From NCBI GenBank assembly GCA_964650245.1, contig CAZYQK010000023.1, forward strand, positions 1 to 28,466: 28,466 bases of DNA, written 5' to 3'. How positions within the stretch are numbered: the first letter of the stretch is position 1; every line of letters starts with the position of its first letter. This DNA is from WS-2 sp964650245. GTDB lineage: Bacteria; Eisenbacteria; RBG-16-71-46. The notes under the pieces were generated by a model. It made no database searches and was not told where the DNA came from. It saw only the letters and a list, made by a program, of their open reading frames with translations. Made by a program: the position numbers and the translations under genes. Below are positions 8,539-16,486 of this stretch, one piece after another.

Positions 8539-10734
8539 ATGCGTGCACGAACGATCATCCCCTTGACCCTGATCGCCACCCTCGCGTTTCGGCCGGCGCC
8601 CGCGCCGGGCGCCGACGCCGCCAGCGAACCGACGATCTCCGGCTTCCGCGCGGCCGACGCCGCAGCCGAGCGCGCGCGCGAGGCGAGCATCGTCGCCGCG
8701 ATCCGGCCCGACACGCTGCGCCGCCACCTGCGCATTCTCACCGAGGTGCCGCACGTGGCGGGGACCCCCGCCGACCGGGCCACCGCCGAATACGTGCGGA
8801 ACCGGCTCGCAGCCTACGGCTGGGACGCGAAGATCGAAGAGCTGCCGATCTACTTCAACTGGCCGACCGAGTCGCGGCTCGAGATGGTGGAGCCGATTCG
8901 CCAGGTGCTCGCCACCCGCGAGGCCGGGCAGCCGTGGGACAAGGACGCATACGATGGCGCGACGTTCGACGCGTTCCACGGCTACGGAGCGTCGGGTGAC
9001 GTGACGGCGCCGGTGGTCTACGCCAACTACGGCGACGTGGACGACTTGAAGAAGCTCGGCGATCTCGGCATCGACGTGCGCGGCAAGCTCGTGCTCGCGC
9101 GTTACGGCAAGATCTTCCGGGGCCTCAAGGTTCGGAACGCCGAGCGCGCGGGGGCCGCGGGCGTCGTCATCTACAGCGACCCCGCGGACGACGGCTTCGC
9201 GAAGGGCGATCCCTATCCGCGCGGCCAGGGCCGCCCCGAGGATGCGATCCAGCGCGGCAGCGTCCAGTTCCTCTCGGAAGGCCCGGGCGATCCCACCACG
9301 CCGGGCTGGGCCTCGGCCGCGGGCGGCAAGCGCCTGAAGCCCTCCGAGGCGCGCGGCATTCCGAAGATCCCGTCGCTCCCGATCTCGTGGGGCGAGGCGC
9401 GCAAGATCCTCGAAGCGCTCGAAGGCCCGCGCGTGCCGGACGCCTGGCAGGGCGGGTTGCCGCTCGCCTATCACGTCGGCCCCGGGCCGGCGAAGCTCCA
9501 CTTGAAGACCGCGCACGACTACGCGGTGCGCCCGCTGTGGAACGTGATCGCGACGCTGAAAGGTCGCGAGTCACCCGACGAGTGGGTGGTGTGCGGCAAC
9601 CACCGCGACGCGTGGACCTACGGCGCGGTGGATCCCAACAGCGGCAGCGTGACCCAGCTCGAGATGGCGCGCGCGATCGGCGAGCTGGCGAAGACCGGCT
9701 GGCGCCCGCGCCGCTCCATCGTGCTGGCCTCGTGGGACGGCGAGGAATACGGGCTGCTGGGCTCGACCGAGTGGGCCGAGGGCCACGCCACGGAGCTTGA
9801 GAAAGCCGCGGTCGCGTACCTCAACGTGGATGTCTCCGTGATCGGCAAGGATTTCGCGGCGAGCGGCTGCCACGCGTTACGCGACGTGCTGGTCGAGGCC
9901 ATGGCGGAGGTGCGCGACCCGGGGCGCGGCGTCAGCCTCAAGAAGGCGTGGAGCGACAAGGGCGAACAGGAGCAGCGCGCGGATTGGGCGCGCAAGAACC
10001 GCGAGCGGCGCTGGCGCAGGGAGCCCGACCGGCCGTTCGAGATGAACGTGACACCGCTCGGCAGCGGCTCCGACTACACCGCGTTCGTGGACCACCTCGG
10101 CGTGCCGGCGATCGACATCCGCTTCGAGGGCCTGAACGGGATCTACCACTCGATGTATGACGACTTCGAGTTCGTGGACCGCGTGCTCGACCCGGGCTAC
10201 GTCTATCACTCTGCGATGGTGGACATCTGGTCGCGCGTCACGCTGCGGCTCGCCGAGGCCGAGGCGCTGCCGCTCCACTACTCCGACACCGGGCAGTTCG
10301 CGCTCGACGAGATCCAGGCGCTCGATGAGCGCGCCGACGACGCGAACGCCGGGCTCGCCGACAGCCTCAAGCTCCGGAACGATCTGGCGCCGCTGCGCAC
10401 GGCCGCGACGCGGCTGCGCGACGGCGCGGCTGCGCTCGAGGCGCGCGCCGCGGGGGCGCTCGCGGGCGGCAACTGGCCGGGTGGAAGCGCCGCCGCGCTC
10501 AACGCCGCGCTGATCGGCGTCGAGCGCGCGCTGACCGGCGAGGGATTGCCGGGCCGCCCGTGGTTCAAGCACGAGATTTACGCGCCGGGCTTGAACACCG
10601 GCTACGCCGGCACGCCGCTGCCGCGCCTCGCGCAGGCCGTGCTCGACAAGGACCCGCGCGCCTGGCGCGACGGCGTGGCGCCCATCCGTGCTGCGCTGGA
10701 GAGGGCGGCGGCGGCGATCGAGAGGGCGAAGTAG
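8539..10734 (+). CDS. M28 family metallopeptidase, glutamate carboxypeptidase II-like, exported
   Basis: 731 aa from ATG 8539, preceded by GAGGAGGAG at 8526-8534; the open frame extends to 8362 but that part is not protein-like. An N-terminal signal peptide (MRARTIIPLTLIATLAF, cleavage near residue 23-26) places it outside the cytoplasm. Domain order matches human GCPII/PSMA: split M28 catalytic domain with an inserted PA domain (about 150-320) and a C-terminal transferrin-receptor-like dimerisation domain (about 585-731). The two-zinc site is complete: H355 and D365 (GNHRDAW...VDPNSG), base E402 and ligand E403 (WDGEEYG), D431 (NVDVS) and H537 (YHSMYDD). It should cleave C-terminal residues or acidic dipeptides; substrate unknown. 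The PLP decarboxylase follows after 1 bp. Confidence 0.9.
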   Translation: MRARTIIPLTLIATLAFRPAPAPGADAASEPTISGFRAADAAAERAREASIVAAIRPDTLRRHLRILTEVPHVAGTPADRATAEYVRNRLAAYGWDAKIEELPIYFNWPTESRLEMVEPIRQVLATREAGQPWDKDAYDGATFDAFHGYGASGDVTAPVVYANYGDVDDLKKLGDLGIDVRGKLVLARYGKIFRGLKVRNAERAGAAGVVIYSDPADDGFAKGDPYPRGQGRPEDAIQRGSVQFLSEGPGDPTTPGWASAAGGKRLKPSEARGIPKIPSLPISWGEARKILEALEGPRVPDAWQGGLPLAYHVGPGPAKLHLKTAHDYAVRPLWNVIATLKGRESPDEWVVCGNHRDAWTYGAVDPNSGSVTQLEMARAIGELAKTGWRPRRSIVLASWDGEEYGLLGSTEWAEGHATELEKAAVAYLNVDVSVIGKDFAASGCHALRDVLVEAMAEVRDPGRGVSLKKAWSDKGEQEQRADWARKNRERRWRREPDRPFEMNVTPLGSGSDYTAFVDHLGVPAIDIRFEGLNGIYHSMYDDFEFVDRVLDPGYVYHSAMVDIWSRVTLRLAEAEALPLHYSDTGQFALDEIQALDERADDANAGLADSLKLRNDLAPLRTAATRLRDGAAALEARAAGALAGGNWPGGSAAALNAALIGVERALTGEGLPGRPWFKHEIYAPGLNTGYAGTPLPRLAQAVLDKDPRAWRDGVAPIRAALERAAAAIERAK

Positions 10735-10735
10735 G

Positions 10736-12292
10736 GTGGCGCGCGAGACCGGAGAGGCGGCGGGTCGAGCGGGCGCGGCGGATGCGTTGCGCCGCCGCGA
10801 GGTAGCGCTCGAGCTTTCGCCCGAGCAGTTTCGCGCGCTCGGCCACCGGCTCGTGGACCGGCTCGCCGAGTTCCTCAGCACCATCGGCGAGCGCCGCGTG
10901 GCGCCGGGCGAGACGCCGGCCGAGGTGCGGCGGGCGCTCGGCGGCGGCGCCTTGCCCGAGCGCGGCGCCGACCCGCGGGCGCTGCTCGACAGGGCGGCAG
11001 AACTCCTGATCGAGCATTCCCTCCACAACGGGCACCCGCGCTTCTTCGGCTACATCACCTCGTCGGCGGCGCCGCTCGGGGCACTCGGCGACCTGCTCGC
11101 GGCCGCGGTCAATCCCAACTGCGGCGGCTGGCAGCTCTCGCCGATGGCGAGCGAGATCGAGCTGCAAACCGTGCGCTGGATCGCGGAGCTGATCGGCTAC
11201 CCGGCGGGCTGCGGCGGGCTGCTGGTCTCGGGCGGCAACATGGCGAACTTCGTCGCGTTCGTGGCGGCGCGCCGCGCGAAGGCGCCGTGGGACGTGCGGG
11301 CCGCGGGCGTGACGGCCGGCGCCGGGAAGCGGCTCTGCGTCTACGCCTCGCAGGAGACCCACACCTGGATCCAGAAGGCGGCCGACCTCTTCGGCCTCGG
11401 GACCGAAAGCATCCGCTGGATCGGGACCCGCGACGATCTGGCGATGGACACGCGCGCGCTGCGTGCGGCGGTGGCCGCCGACCGCGCCGCGGGCGACCTG
11501 CCGTTCATGGTGGTGGGCACGGCGGGCAGCGTCAGCACCGGGGCGATCGATCCGCTGGTCGAGATCGCCGCCATCTGCCGCGACGAGAAGATGTGGTTCC
11601 ACGCCGACGGCGCCTATGGCGCGATTGCGGCGGCACTCCCCGAAGCGCCGCCCGATCTCAAGGCGCTGGCGCTGGCGGATTCGGTCGCGGTGGACCCGCA
11701 CAAGTGGCTCTACGCCCCGCTCGAAGCGGGCTGCACGCTGGTGCGCGACGCGTCGCTGCTGCGCGAAGCCTTCAGCTACACGCCGCCCTACTACCATTTC
11801 GGAGACGAGGAAGAGCCGCCGCTCAACTTCTACGAGTACGGGCCCCAGAACTCGCGCGGCTTTCGCGCGCTCAAGGTGTGGCTCGGGCTGCAGCAGGCGG
11901 GGCGCGAGGGCTACGTGCGCATGATCCGCGACGAGATCGCGCTCGCGGCGGCGCTCCATCGCGCGGCGGGCGAGCATTCCGAGCTGGAGGCATTCACCCT
12001 GGGCCTGAGCATCGCCACGTTCCGCTTCGTGCCGCGCGACCTCGATCGCACGGCGGCCGGCGCCGAGGAGTACCTCGACGCGCTCAACACCGACCTGCTG
12101 ACGCGGCTCAAGGATGGCGGCCGCGTCTTCCTGAGCAACGCCGTGGTGCGCGGCCGGTTCCTGCTGCGCGCCTGCATCGTCAACTTTCGCACCGCGCTCG
12201 ACGACGTGCTCGCGGTGCCGGAGATCGTGGCCGACGCCGGCCGCGAGGTGGATCGCGAGCTGCGCCCTGCGGAACTGAAGCGCGGGAAATGA
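10736..12292 (+). CDS. Group II pyridoxal-phosphate-dependent decarboxylase
   Basis: 518 aa from GTG 10736, which lies 1 bp after the peptidase stop and uses purine-rich GAGAGGGCGAAG as ribosome site; a TTG about 48 bp later is an alternative. It belongs to the aromatic-amino-acid/glutamate/tyrosine decarboxylase fold-I group: the substrate-entry motif HPRFFGYITSSAAP near 100, NPNCGGWQLSPMASEIE, the PLP-ring Asp D291 in HADGAYG, and the Schiff-base Lys K323 in DPHKWLY. All catalytic elements are present and the length is normal. The family removes CO2 from aromatic or acidic amino acids to form amines; which substrate is used cannot be read from the sequence. Tight coupling to a carboxypeptidase suggests joint amino-acid or peptide catabolism (inference). 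Confidence 0.9.
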   Translation: MARETGEAAGRAGAADALRRREVALELSPEQFRALGHRLVDRLAEFLSTIGERRVAPGETPAEVRRALGGGALPERGADPRALLDRAAELLIEHSLHNGHPRFFGYITSSAAPLGALGDLLAAAVNPNCGGWQLSPMASEIELQTVRWIAELIGYPAGCGGLLVSGGNMANFVAFVAARRAKAPWDVRAAGVTAGAGKRLCVYASQETHTWIQKAADLFGLGTESIRWIGTRDDLAMDTRALRAAVAADRAAGDLPFMVVGTAGSVSTGAIDPLVEIAAICRDEKMWFHADGAYGAIAAALPEAPPDLKALALADSVAVDPHKWLYAPLEAGCTLVRDASLLREAFSYTPPYYHFGDEEEPPLNFYEYGPQNSRGFRALKVWLGLQQAGREGYVRMIRDEIALAAALHRAAGEHSELEAFTLGLSIATFRFVPRDLDRTAAGAEEYLDALNTDLLTRLKDGGRVFLSNAVVRGRFLLRACIVNFRTALDDVLAVPEIVADAGREVDRELRPAELKRGK

Positions 12293-12293
12293 A

Positions 12294-12324
12294 GAGCGCC
12301 CCGGGCGATAGGCCCGGGACGCTC
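12294..12324. terminator. Strong hairpin between convergent genes
   Basis: GAGCG-c-CCCGGGC, loop GATAG, GCCCGGG-a-CGCTC: 5 + 7 bp stem broken by a single C/A mismatch. It starts 2 bp after the decarboxylase stop and lies 18 bp from the end of the minus-strand gene, so it could serve both. No T-tract follows on either strand. Confidence 0.55.
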
Positions 12325-12341
12325 GAGCCGCCGGGGGCCAA

Positions 12342-12791
12342 CTACATCTTCGGCCCGCCCGCCGCCTCGCCGTTCCGCGGCCGCACGATCCACGCGCTCA
12401 GCAGCAGCGCCACGCCCACGAACGCGGGAATCAGCCCCACCGCCCACACCGGATGGTCGCCGCCGTCGGGCTTGAGGATGAGCAGGAACGTCATGATCCC
12501 GGCCCCGGCGAACAGTGTGATGAGCCCGCCGATCAGCAGCCCCTGAGAACGGTAACGCGCGCCGTAGGGGCGGCCCATCCAGTCCGCGGCCTCGTCCAGC
12601 GCGGGCAGCGGCGGGAGCTTCGCGGGATCGATCCCGCGCTCGATCGCGGCGATGCGCTCGCGCTGCGCCAGCTCGATCAGGCGCTGGCGCCCCGCGGCCT
12701 TGACGATGCCAGAGATGATGCCGCCGGTGATGGCGATGATGGGAATGGCGAAGATCAGCGGCGGAATGAGCAGTTCGGGTTCGATGTTCAT
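12342..12791 (-). CDS. Small membrane protein, DUF6249-like
   Basis: 149 aa, ATG 12791 with AAAAGGAG about 11 bases upstream. Three hydrophobic helices: residues about 8-30 (LIPPLIFAIPIIAITGGII), 83-105 (GLLIGGLITLFAGAGIMTFLLIL) and 115-137. A cytoplasmic or periplasmic loop between helices 1 and 2 carries an amphipathic R/E-rich stretch (RQRLIELAQRERIAAIERGIDP) followed by Pro-rich LPPLPALDE. This layout is that of DUF6249-type proteins, which often lie beside ECF sigma/anti-sigma genes, as here (divergent). No function is known for the family; assignment is by recollection of the pattern, not by a search. Confidence 0.7.
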   Translation of the reverse strand: MNIEPELLIPPLIFAIPIIAITGGIISGIVKAAGRQRLIELAQRERIAAIERGIDPAKLPPLPALDEAADWMGRPYGARYRSQGLLIGGLITLFAGAGIMTFLLILKPDGGDHPVWAVGLIPAFVGVALLLSAWIVRPRNGEAAGGPKM

Positions 12792-12822
12792 GAGGGTACG
12801 GGCTCCTTTTGAGCGTTGAGGG

Positions 12823-12828
12823 TATTCT
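12823..12828 (+). promoter_or_regulatory. Candidate -10 box upstream of sigma factor gene
   Basis: TATTCT followed by GCGCG, 142 bp before the chosen ATG (12970) and 52 bp before an in-frame GTG (12880). It matches the TAnnnT-GCGCG pattern at 8497 and 28132. Confidence 0.3.
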
Positions 12829-12969
12829 GCGCGTCCCGGAGGCGCCTGTGTTGCCCCCGGGGTCCCGCATTCACCTGCTGTGACCGCGGCGGGCCGCCAC
12901 CGGGTTTCAGCAGATTCGGGAGCGAACCAGTTGAAACCGGATGCCGGGCTCCCCCGGTCGAAACCAGCG

Positions 12970-13569
12970 ATGGAAGCCCTGGCCGCTCCGCACGTCTCCC
13001 GGGCCGGGGAGACTCCGGACGAGCGCGCGCTGCTCGAGCAGGCGCGGGGCGGCGATCAGGACGCGTACCGGGTGCTGGTGGACGGGCACCGTGACCGCGC
13101 CTACGGGCTGGCGCTGCGCATCGTGCGCTCGCCGGCCGACGCCGAGGAGGTGGCGCAGGATGCGTTCGTGCGGGCGTGGCTCGCGCTGCCGCGCTTTCGC
13201 GGCGAGGCGCGGTTCTCGACCTGGCTCTACCGGATCGTCGCGCGGCGCGCGTTCGACCGCGCCGCGGTGCTGAAGCGGCGCCGGGCGCTGGAAGTCGGCA
13301 TCGAGCAGGCGGCGGAGGTGGCGGGTGGCGGTAGCGCAGAGGGCGCCGCTTCGCGCGCGGCGATCGCGCTCACGCTCGAGCGGTTGATGGATGAGCTTTC
13401 ACCCGCGCAGCGCGCGGCGGTGACGCTCTACTATTACGAGGGCCGGTCGGTGGAACAGGCGGCGGCGAGTCTCGAGATGCCGGTGAACACGGTGAAGACG
13501 CATCTGAGCCGCGCGCGCGCAACGTTGCGCGCCGCGTGGCTCCGCGACGCGGGAGGAGCGAGCGCATGA
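12970..13569 (+). CDS. ECF-type RNA polymerase sigma factor
   Basis: 199 aa from ATG 12970; the frame is open back to GTG 12880, which would add 30 residues with no sigma similarity, and neither start has a clear Shine-Dalgarno. Region 2 is at about 25-95: DAYRVLVDGHRDRAYGLA, then D-A-E-E-V-A-Q-D-A-F-V-R-A-W for core binding, and F-S-T-W-L-Y-R-I for -10 recognition. Region 4 is at about 135-190: L-S-P-A-Q-R-A-A-V-T-L-Y-Y-Y-E-G and the -35 helix-turn-helix S-V-E-Q-A-A-A-S-L-E-M-P-V-N-T-V-K-T-H-L-S-R-A-R. Region 3 is absent, as in group 4 sigmas. The stop overlaps the start of an anti-sigma gene (ATGA), so the pair is co-expressed; such pairs answer envelope or redox stress. Confidence 0.92.
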   Translation: MEALAAPHVSRAGETPDERALLEQARGGDQDAYRVLVDGHRDRAYGLALRIVRSPADAEEVAQDAFVRAWLALPRFRGEARFSTWLYRIVARRAFDRAAVLKRRRALEVGIEQAAEVAGGGSAEGAASRAAIALTLERLMDELSPAQRAAVTLYYYEGRSVEQAAASLEMPVNTVKTHLSRARATLRAAWLRDAGGASA

Positions 13570-14147
13570 AGTGCAGGGAGTTCGATCGCTGGCTCGACGA
13601 CGGCATGCCGGAAGCGGGCGCCACGGCATCGCACACCCACGCCGCGGCCTGCGCGCGCTGCGACTCCTCGCTCGCCGCCGCCCGCGAGCTGGACGCGCTG
13701 CTCGAAGCCCCTGCCATCGCCGCGCCGCCACGCTTCACCGGCCGCGTGATGGCGCGGGTCGCGCAGGCGAGCGCGGCGCGGGTCTCGGCGCCGTGGACGC
13801 TCACGAATGAAATGCCGTGGTGGGTGCGCGCGGCCGCGGATCCCGCGACGCTGCTGGCCGCCGCGGTTGCAGCGCTCGTGGTGTGGCGCGCGGATGCGCT
13901 GCTGAGGTTCGCGGCCGTCGTCCCGGCGGCAATCGCGGGCGCATGGCGCCGGGCCCCGGACGCGGCGGGGGAATGGCTGGCGCGCGGGGCCGGGTTCACG
14001 GGCGTGCCGGCGTTCGCCGATCCAGCCGTTCAGCTCGGATTGGCGCTCGCGCTCGCATCGCTGCTCACGGTGGCGTCTGTCCCGCTCTATCGCTGGTGCG
14101 AGCGGGCCGTCGGGGCGAGGCCGGCCCGCGCCTTCCGCCGCGCCTGA
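13566..14147 (+). CDS. Anti-sigma factor with zinc-binding (ZAS) motif and membrane helices
   Basis: 193 aa, ATG 13566 inside the sigma stop (ATGA), with GGAGGAG at 13552-13558. The N-terminus has the ZAS signature: an early Cys (MKCREF) and H-x3-C-x2-C (HAAACARC, about residues 31-38), which binds zinc and clamps the sigma factor in RsrA/ChrR-type proteins. Hydrophobic segments follow at about 95-110, 115-130 and 160-180 (LGLALALASLLTVASVPLY), so the protein sits in the inner membrane with the zinc domain in the cytoplasm. The two ZAS cysteines may be redox-switchable, but this varies between families. A signal-sensing periplasmic domain is minimal, so the inducing signal is unclear. Confidence 0.85.
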   Translation: MKCREFDRWLDDGMPEAGATASHTHAAACARCDSSLAAARELDALLEAPAIAAPPRFTGRVMARVAQASAARVSAPWTLTNEMPWWVRAAADPATLLAAAVAALVVWRADALLRFAAVVPAAIAGAWRRAPDAAGEWLARGAGFTGVPAFADPAVQLGLALALASLLTVASVPLYRWCERAVGARPARAFRRA

Positions 14148-14198
14148 ACGCGCGCCCCGCCCTTTCAGTTCGCTGACACTCCCCGCCGCGTTCACCCT

Positions 14199-14204
14199 TA
14201 TACT
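14199..14204 (+). promoter_or_regulatory. Candidate -10 box directly upstream of DUF255 gene
   Basis: TATACT, 8 bp before GTG 14213; CTGACA at 14173-14178 could act as -35 but with a 20-bp spacer. If used, transcription would begin within a few bases of the GTG, giving a leaderless or near-leaderless mRNA. Confidence 0.4.
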
Positions 14205-14212
14205 GCTCGGCC

Positions 14213-16486
14213 GTGCATGCGCCCGCCCCGCGCCCGCCCCGCCGCGCGCCGGCGCTGCGATGGACTCTGATCGTCACCGCGGCCGGGGCGCTCGCACTGA
14301 TGGCCCAGTCGTCCACACGTCTGCGCGGAGATTCGACCACGAGCACGGCACCCGCATCGCCCGACATGACGGCACCTCACGAACATCGCAAGCCCAATCA
14401 CCTGATCGGGGAGAAGAGCCCCTACCTGCTCCAGCACGCGTACAACCCGGTGGACTGGTACCCGTGGGGCGAGGAAGCGTTCGCCAGGGCGCGGCGCGAA
14501 GGCAAGCCCATCTTCCTCTCGATCGGCTACTCGACGTGTCACTGGTGCCACGTCATGGAGCGCGAGTCGTTCGAGAACGACTCGGTCGCGGCGCTGCTCA
14601 ACCAGTACTTCGTGGCGATCAAGGTGGACCGCGAGGAGCGGCCGGACGTGGACCGAATCTACATGACCGCGATGCAGTCGCTGGGCCTGGGTGGCGGCTG
14701 GCCGCTCAACGCTTTCATCACGCCCGACCTCGCGCCATTCTACGGCGGAACCTACTTCCCGCCCTCGAGCCGCATGGGCCGGCCGGGGCTGATCGAGCTA
14801 CTGCCGCGCGTGCACGAGACGTGGCAGACGCAGCGCGCCGAGATCGAGTCGCAGGGCGCGCGCGTGATCGCGCGGCTGGCGGAGATGAGCGCGCCGGACA
14901 CCGCGGTCGGGGACCGCGCGCGGCTGTTCGACGACACCTACCTCTACTTCGAACGCGCCTTCGACGCCGTGCACGGCGGCTTCGGCGCTGAGCCCAAGTT
15001 CCCGTCCATCGTCAATCTCAACTACCTGCTGCGCTACTGGGCGCGCGATCCTGAGGGCCGCGCGAAGGCCAGGGCGCTGGTGGTGAAGCAGCTCGACGCC
15101 ATGCTCGCGGGCGGCATCCACGACCATCTCGGCGGCGGCTTCCACCGCTACTCGACCGACAGCCGCTGGCTGGTGCCGCACTTCGAGAAGATGCTCTACG
15201 ACCAGGCGCAGATCGCATGGGCATTCGTCGAGGGCTACCAGGTCACCGGCGACCCACGCTACGCCGCGACCGCGCGCGACATCTTCGCGTACGTGACGCG
15301 CGACCTCGGCGCCCCCGAGGGTGGGTTCTACTCCGCGGAGGACGCCGACAGCGAGGGCGAGGAGGGCAAGTTCTACGTCTGGACGCCGGCCGAGGTGGAG
15401 TCCGCGCTTGGCAAGGACGCGGCCGCGCTCTTCGCGCACCGCTACGGCGTCACGCCCGCGGGGAACTTCGAGCACGGCACCAGCATTCTGAGCGAGGTCC
15501 AAACGCTCGAGGAAACCGCGCAGGCGTTCCGGCTCGCGCCCGCCGAGGCCGAACGGCGGCTGGGCGCCGCGCGCGCCCGCCTGCTCGCGGCGCGCGCGAA
15601 GCGCGTGCGCCCGCATCGCGACGACAAGGTGCTCGCGGCCTGGAACGGGCTCATGATCTCGGCGTTCGCGCGCGGGGCGCGCGTGCTCGGCGACCCGGCG
15701 CTCGCGGCGCGTGCGGCGCGTGCGGCCGACTTCGTCTGGGAGCGGATGCACGACCCGAAGAGCGGCACGCTGATGCGCCGCTGGCGCGAAGGCGAAGCGG
15801 CGGGCGCCGGCCAGCTCGACGACTACGCCTACATGGCGCTCGGCTGCTTCGATCTCTACCAGGCGACCTTCGACCCGAAGTGGCTGGAGCGCGCGGCCGC
15901 GCTCACCGAACACCAGGTTTCGCGCTTCTGGGACGACGAGCAGGGCGGCTTCTTCGAGAGCCCGGCGGGCGATCCGTCGATCAAGGTGCGTATGAAGGAC
16001 GGATTCGACGGCGCCGAGATCGCGGGCAACTCGATCGCGGCCTGGAACCTCCAGATGCTCGGCGTGCTGCTCGACCGCGACGACTGGCGGGAGCGCGCGC
16101 GGCGCACGCTCGATTACTACGCGCGGCGGCTGGCCACGAGCGGCGCGGGCATGCCGCAGATGCTGGTCGCGATGGATCTGGAGCGCGCCACCCCGCGCCA
16201 CATCGTCATCGCGGGGCGGGCGGACGCGACCGACACTCGAGCCCTGCTCGCCGAGGTCAACCGCCGCTTCCTCCCGCACGACGCGCTGCTGCTCGTGGAC
16301 GGCGGCGAGCGGCAGAAGCGCCTCGAGAAGCTGGTGCCGTTCGTCGGGGCGCTCACTCCGAGCGGCGGCAAGGCCACGGCCTACGTGTGCGTGAACTACG
16401 CCTGCCGACTGCCCACGACCCAGGTCCACGCCTTCGCCGCCCAGCTCGACGAGCGCGTGGCCGCAGCCGCGGAGAAGACGCGATGA
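14213..16486 (+). CDS. DUF255/YyaL-type protein with DsbH-like thioredoxin domain
   Basis: 757 aa from GTG 14213; the alternative ATG 14366 would give the canonical family N-terminus (shortly before NHLIGEKSPYLLQHA). The longer form adds a basic stretch and a hydrophobic helix (LRWTLIVTAAGALALMAQS), a signal anchor. The thioredoxin-like domain (about 55-215) carries C109-H-W-C112 in STCHWCHVMERESF, then KVDREERPDVD and GGWPLN. The rest (about 270-680) is an (alpha/alpha)6-barrel related to cellobiose/GlcNAc epimerases (GGGFHRYSTD, VPHFEKMLYDQAQ, DADSEGEEGKFYVWT, AWNGLMISAFARGARVL). The biochemical role of the family is unsettled. It overlaps dsbD by 4 bp (ATGA), which suggests it is a redox client or partner outside the cytoplasm. 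Confidence 0.88.
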   Translation: MHAPAPRPPRRAPALRWTLIVTAAGALALMAQSSTRLRGDSTTSTAPASPDMTAPHEHRKPNHLIGEKSPYLLQHAYNPVDWYPWGEEAFARARREGKPIFLSIGYSTCHWCHVMERESFENDSVAALLNQYFVAIKVDREERPDVDRIYMTAMQSLGLGGGWPLNAFITPDLAPFYGGTYFPPSSRMGRPGLIELLPRVHETWQTQRAEIESQGARVIARLAEMSAPDTAVGDRARLFDDTYLYFERAFDAVHGGFGAEPKFPSIVNLNYLLRYWARDPEGRAKARALVVKQLDAMLAGGIHDHLGGGFHRYSTDSRWLVPHFEKMLYDQAQIAWAFVEGYQVTGDPRYAATARDIFAYVTRDLGAPEGGFYSAEDADSEGEEGKFYVWTPAEVESALGKDAAALFAHRYGVTPAGNFEHGTSILSEVQTLEETAQAFRLAPAEAERRLGAARARLLAARAKRVRPHRDDKVLAAWNGLMISAFARGARVLGDPALAARAARAADFVWERMHDPKSGTLMRRWREGEAAGAGQLDDYAYMALGCFDLYQATFDPKWLERAAALTEHQVSRFWDDEQGGFFESPAGDPSIKVRMKDGFDGAEIAGNSIAAWNLQMLGVLLDRDDWRERARRTLDYYARRLATSGAGMPQMLVAMDLERATPRHIVIAGRADATDTRALLAEVNRRFLPHDALLLVDGGERQKRLEKLVPFVGALTPSGGKATAYVCVNYACRLPTTQVHAFAAQLDERVAAAAEKTR

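Noticed and set aside
15700..15730. Small tandem repeat GGCGCGTGC in DUF255 gene
   Set aside because: Only two units coding for Ala-Arg-Ala; compatible with ordinary codon bias in an Ala-rich helix.
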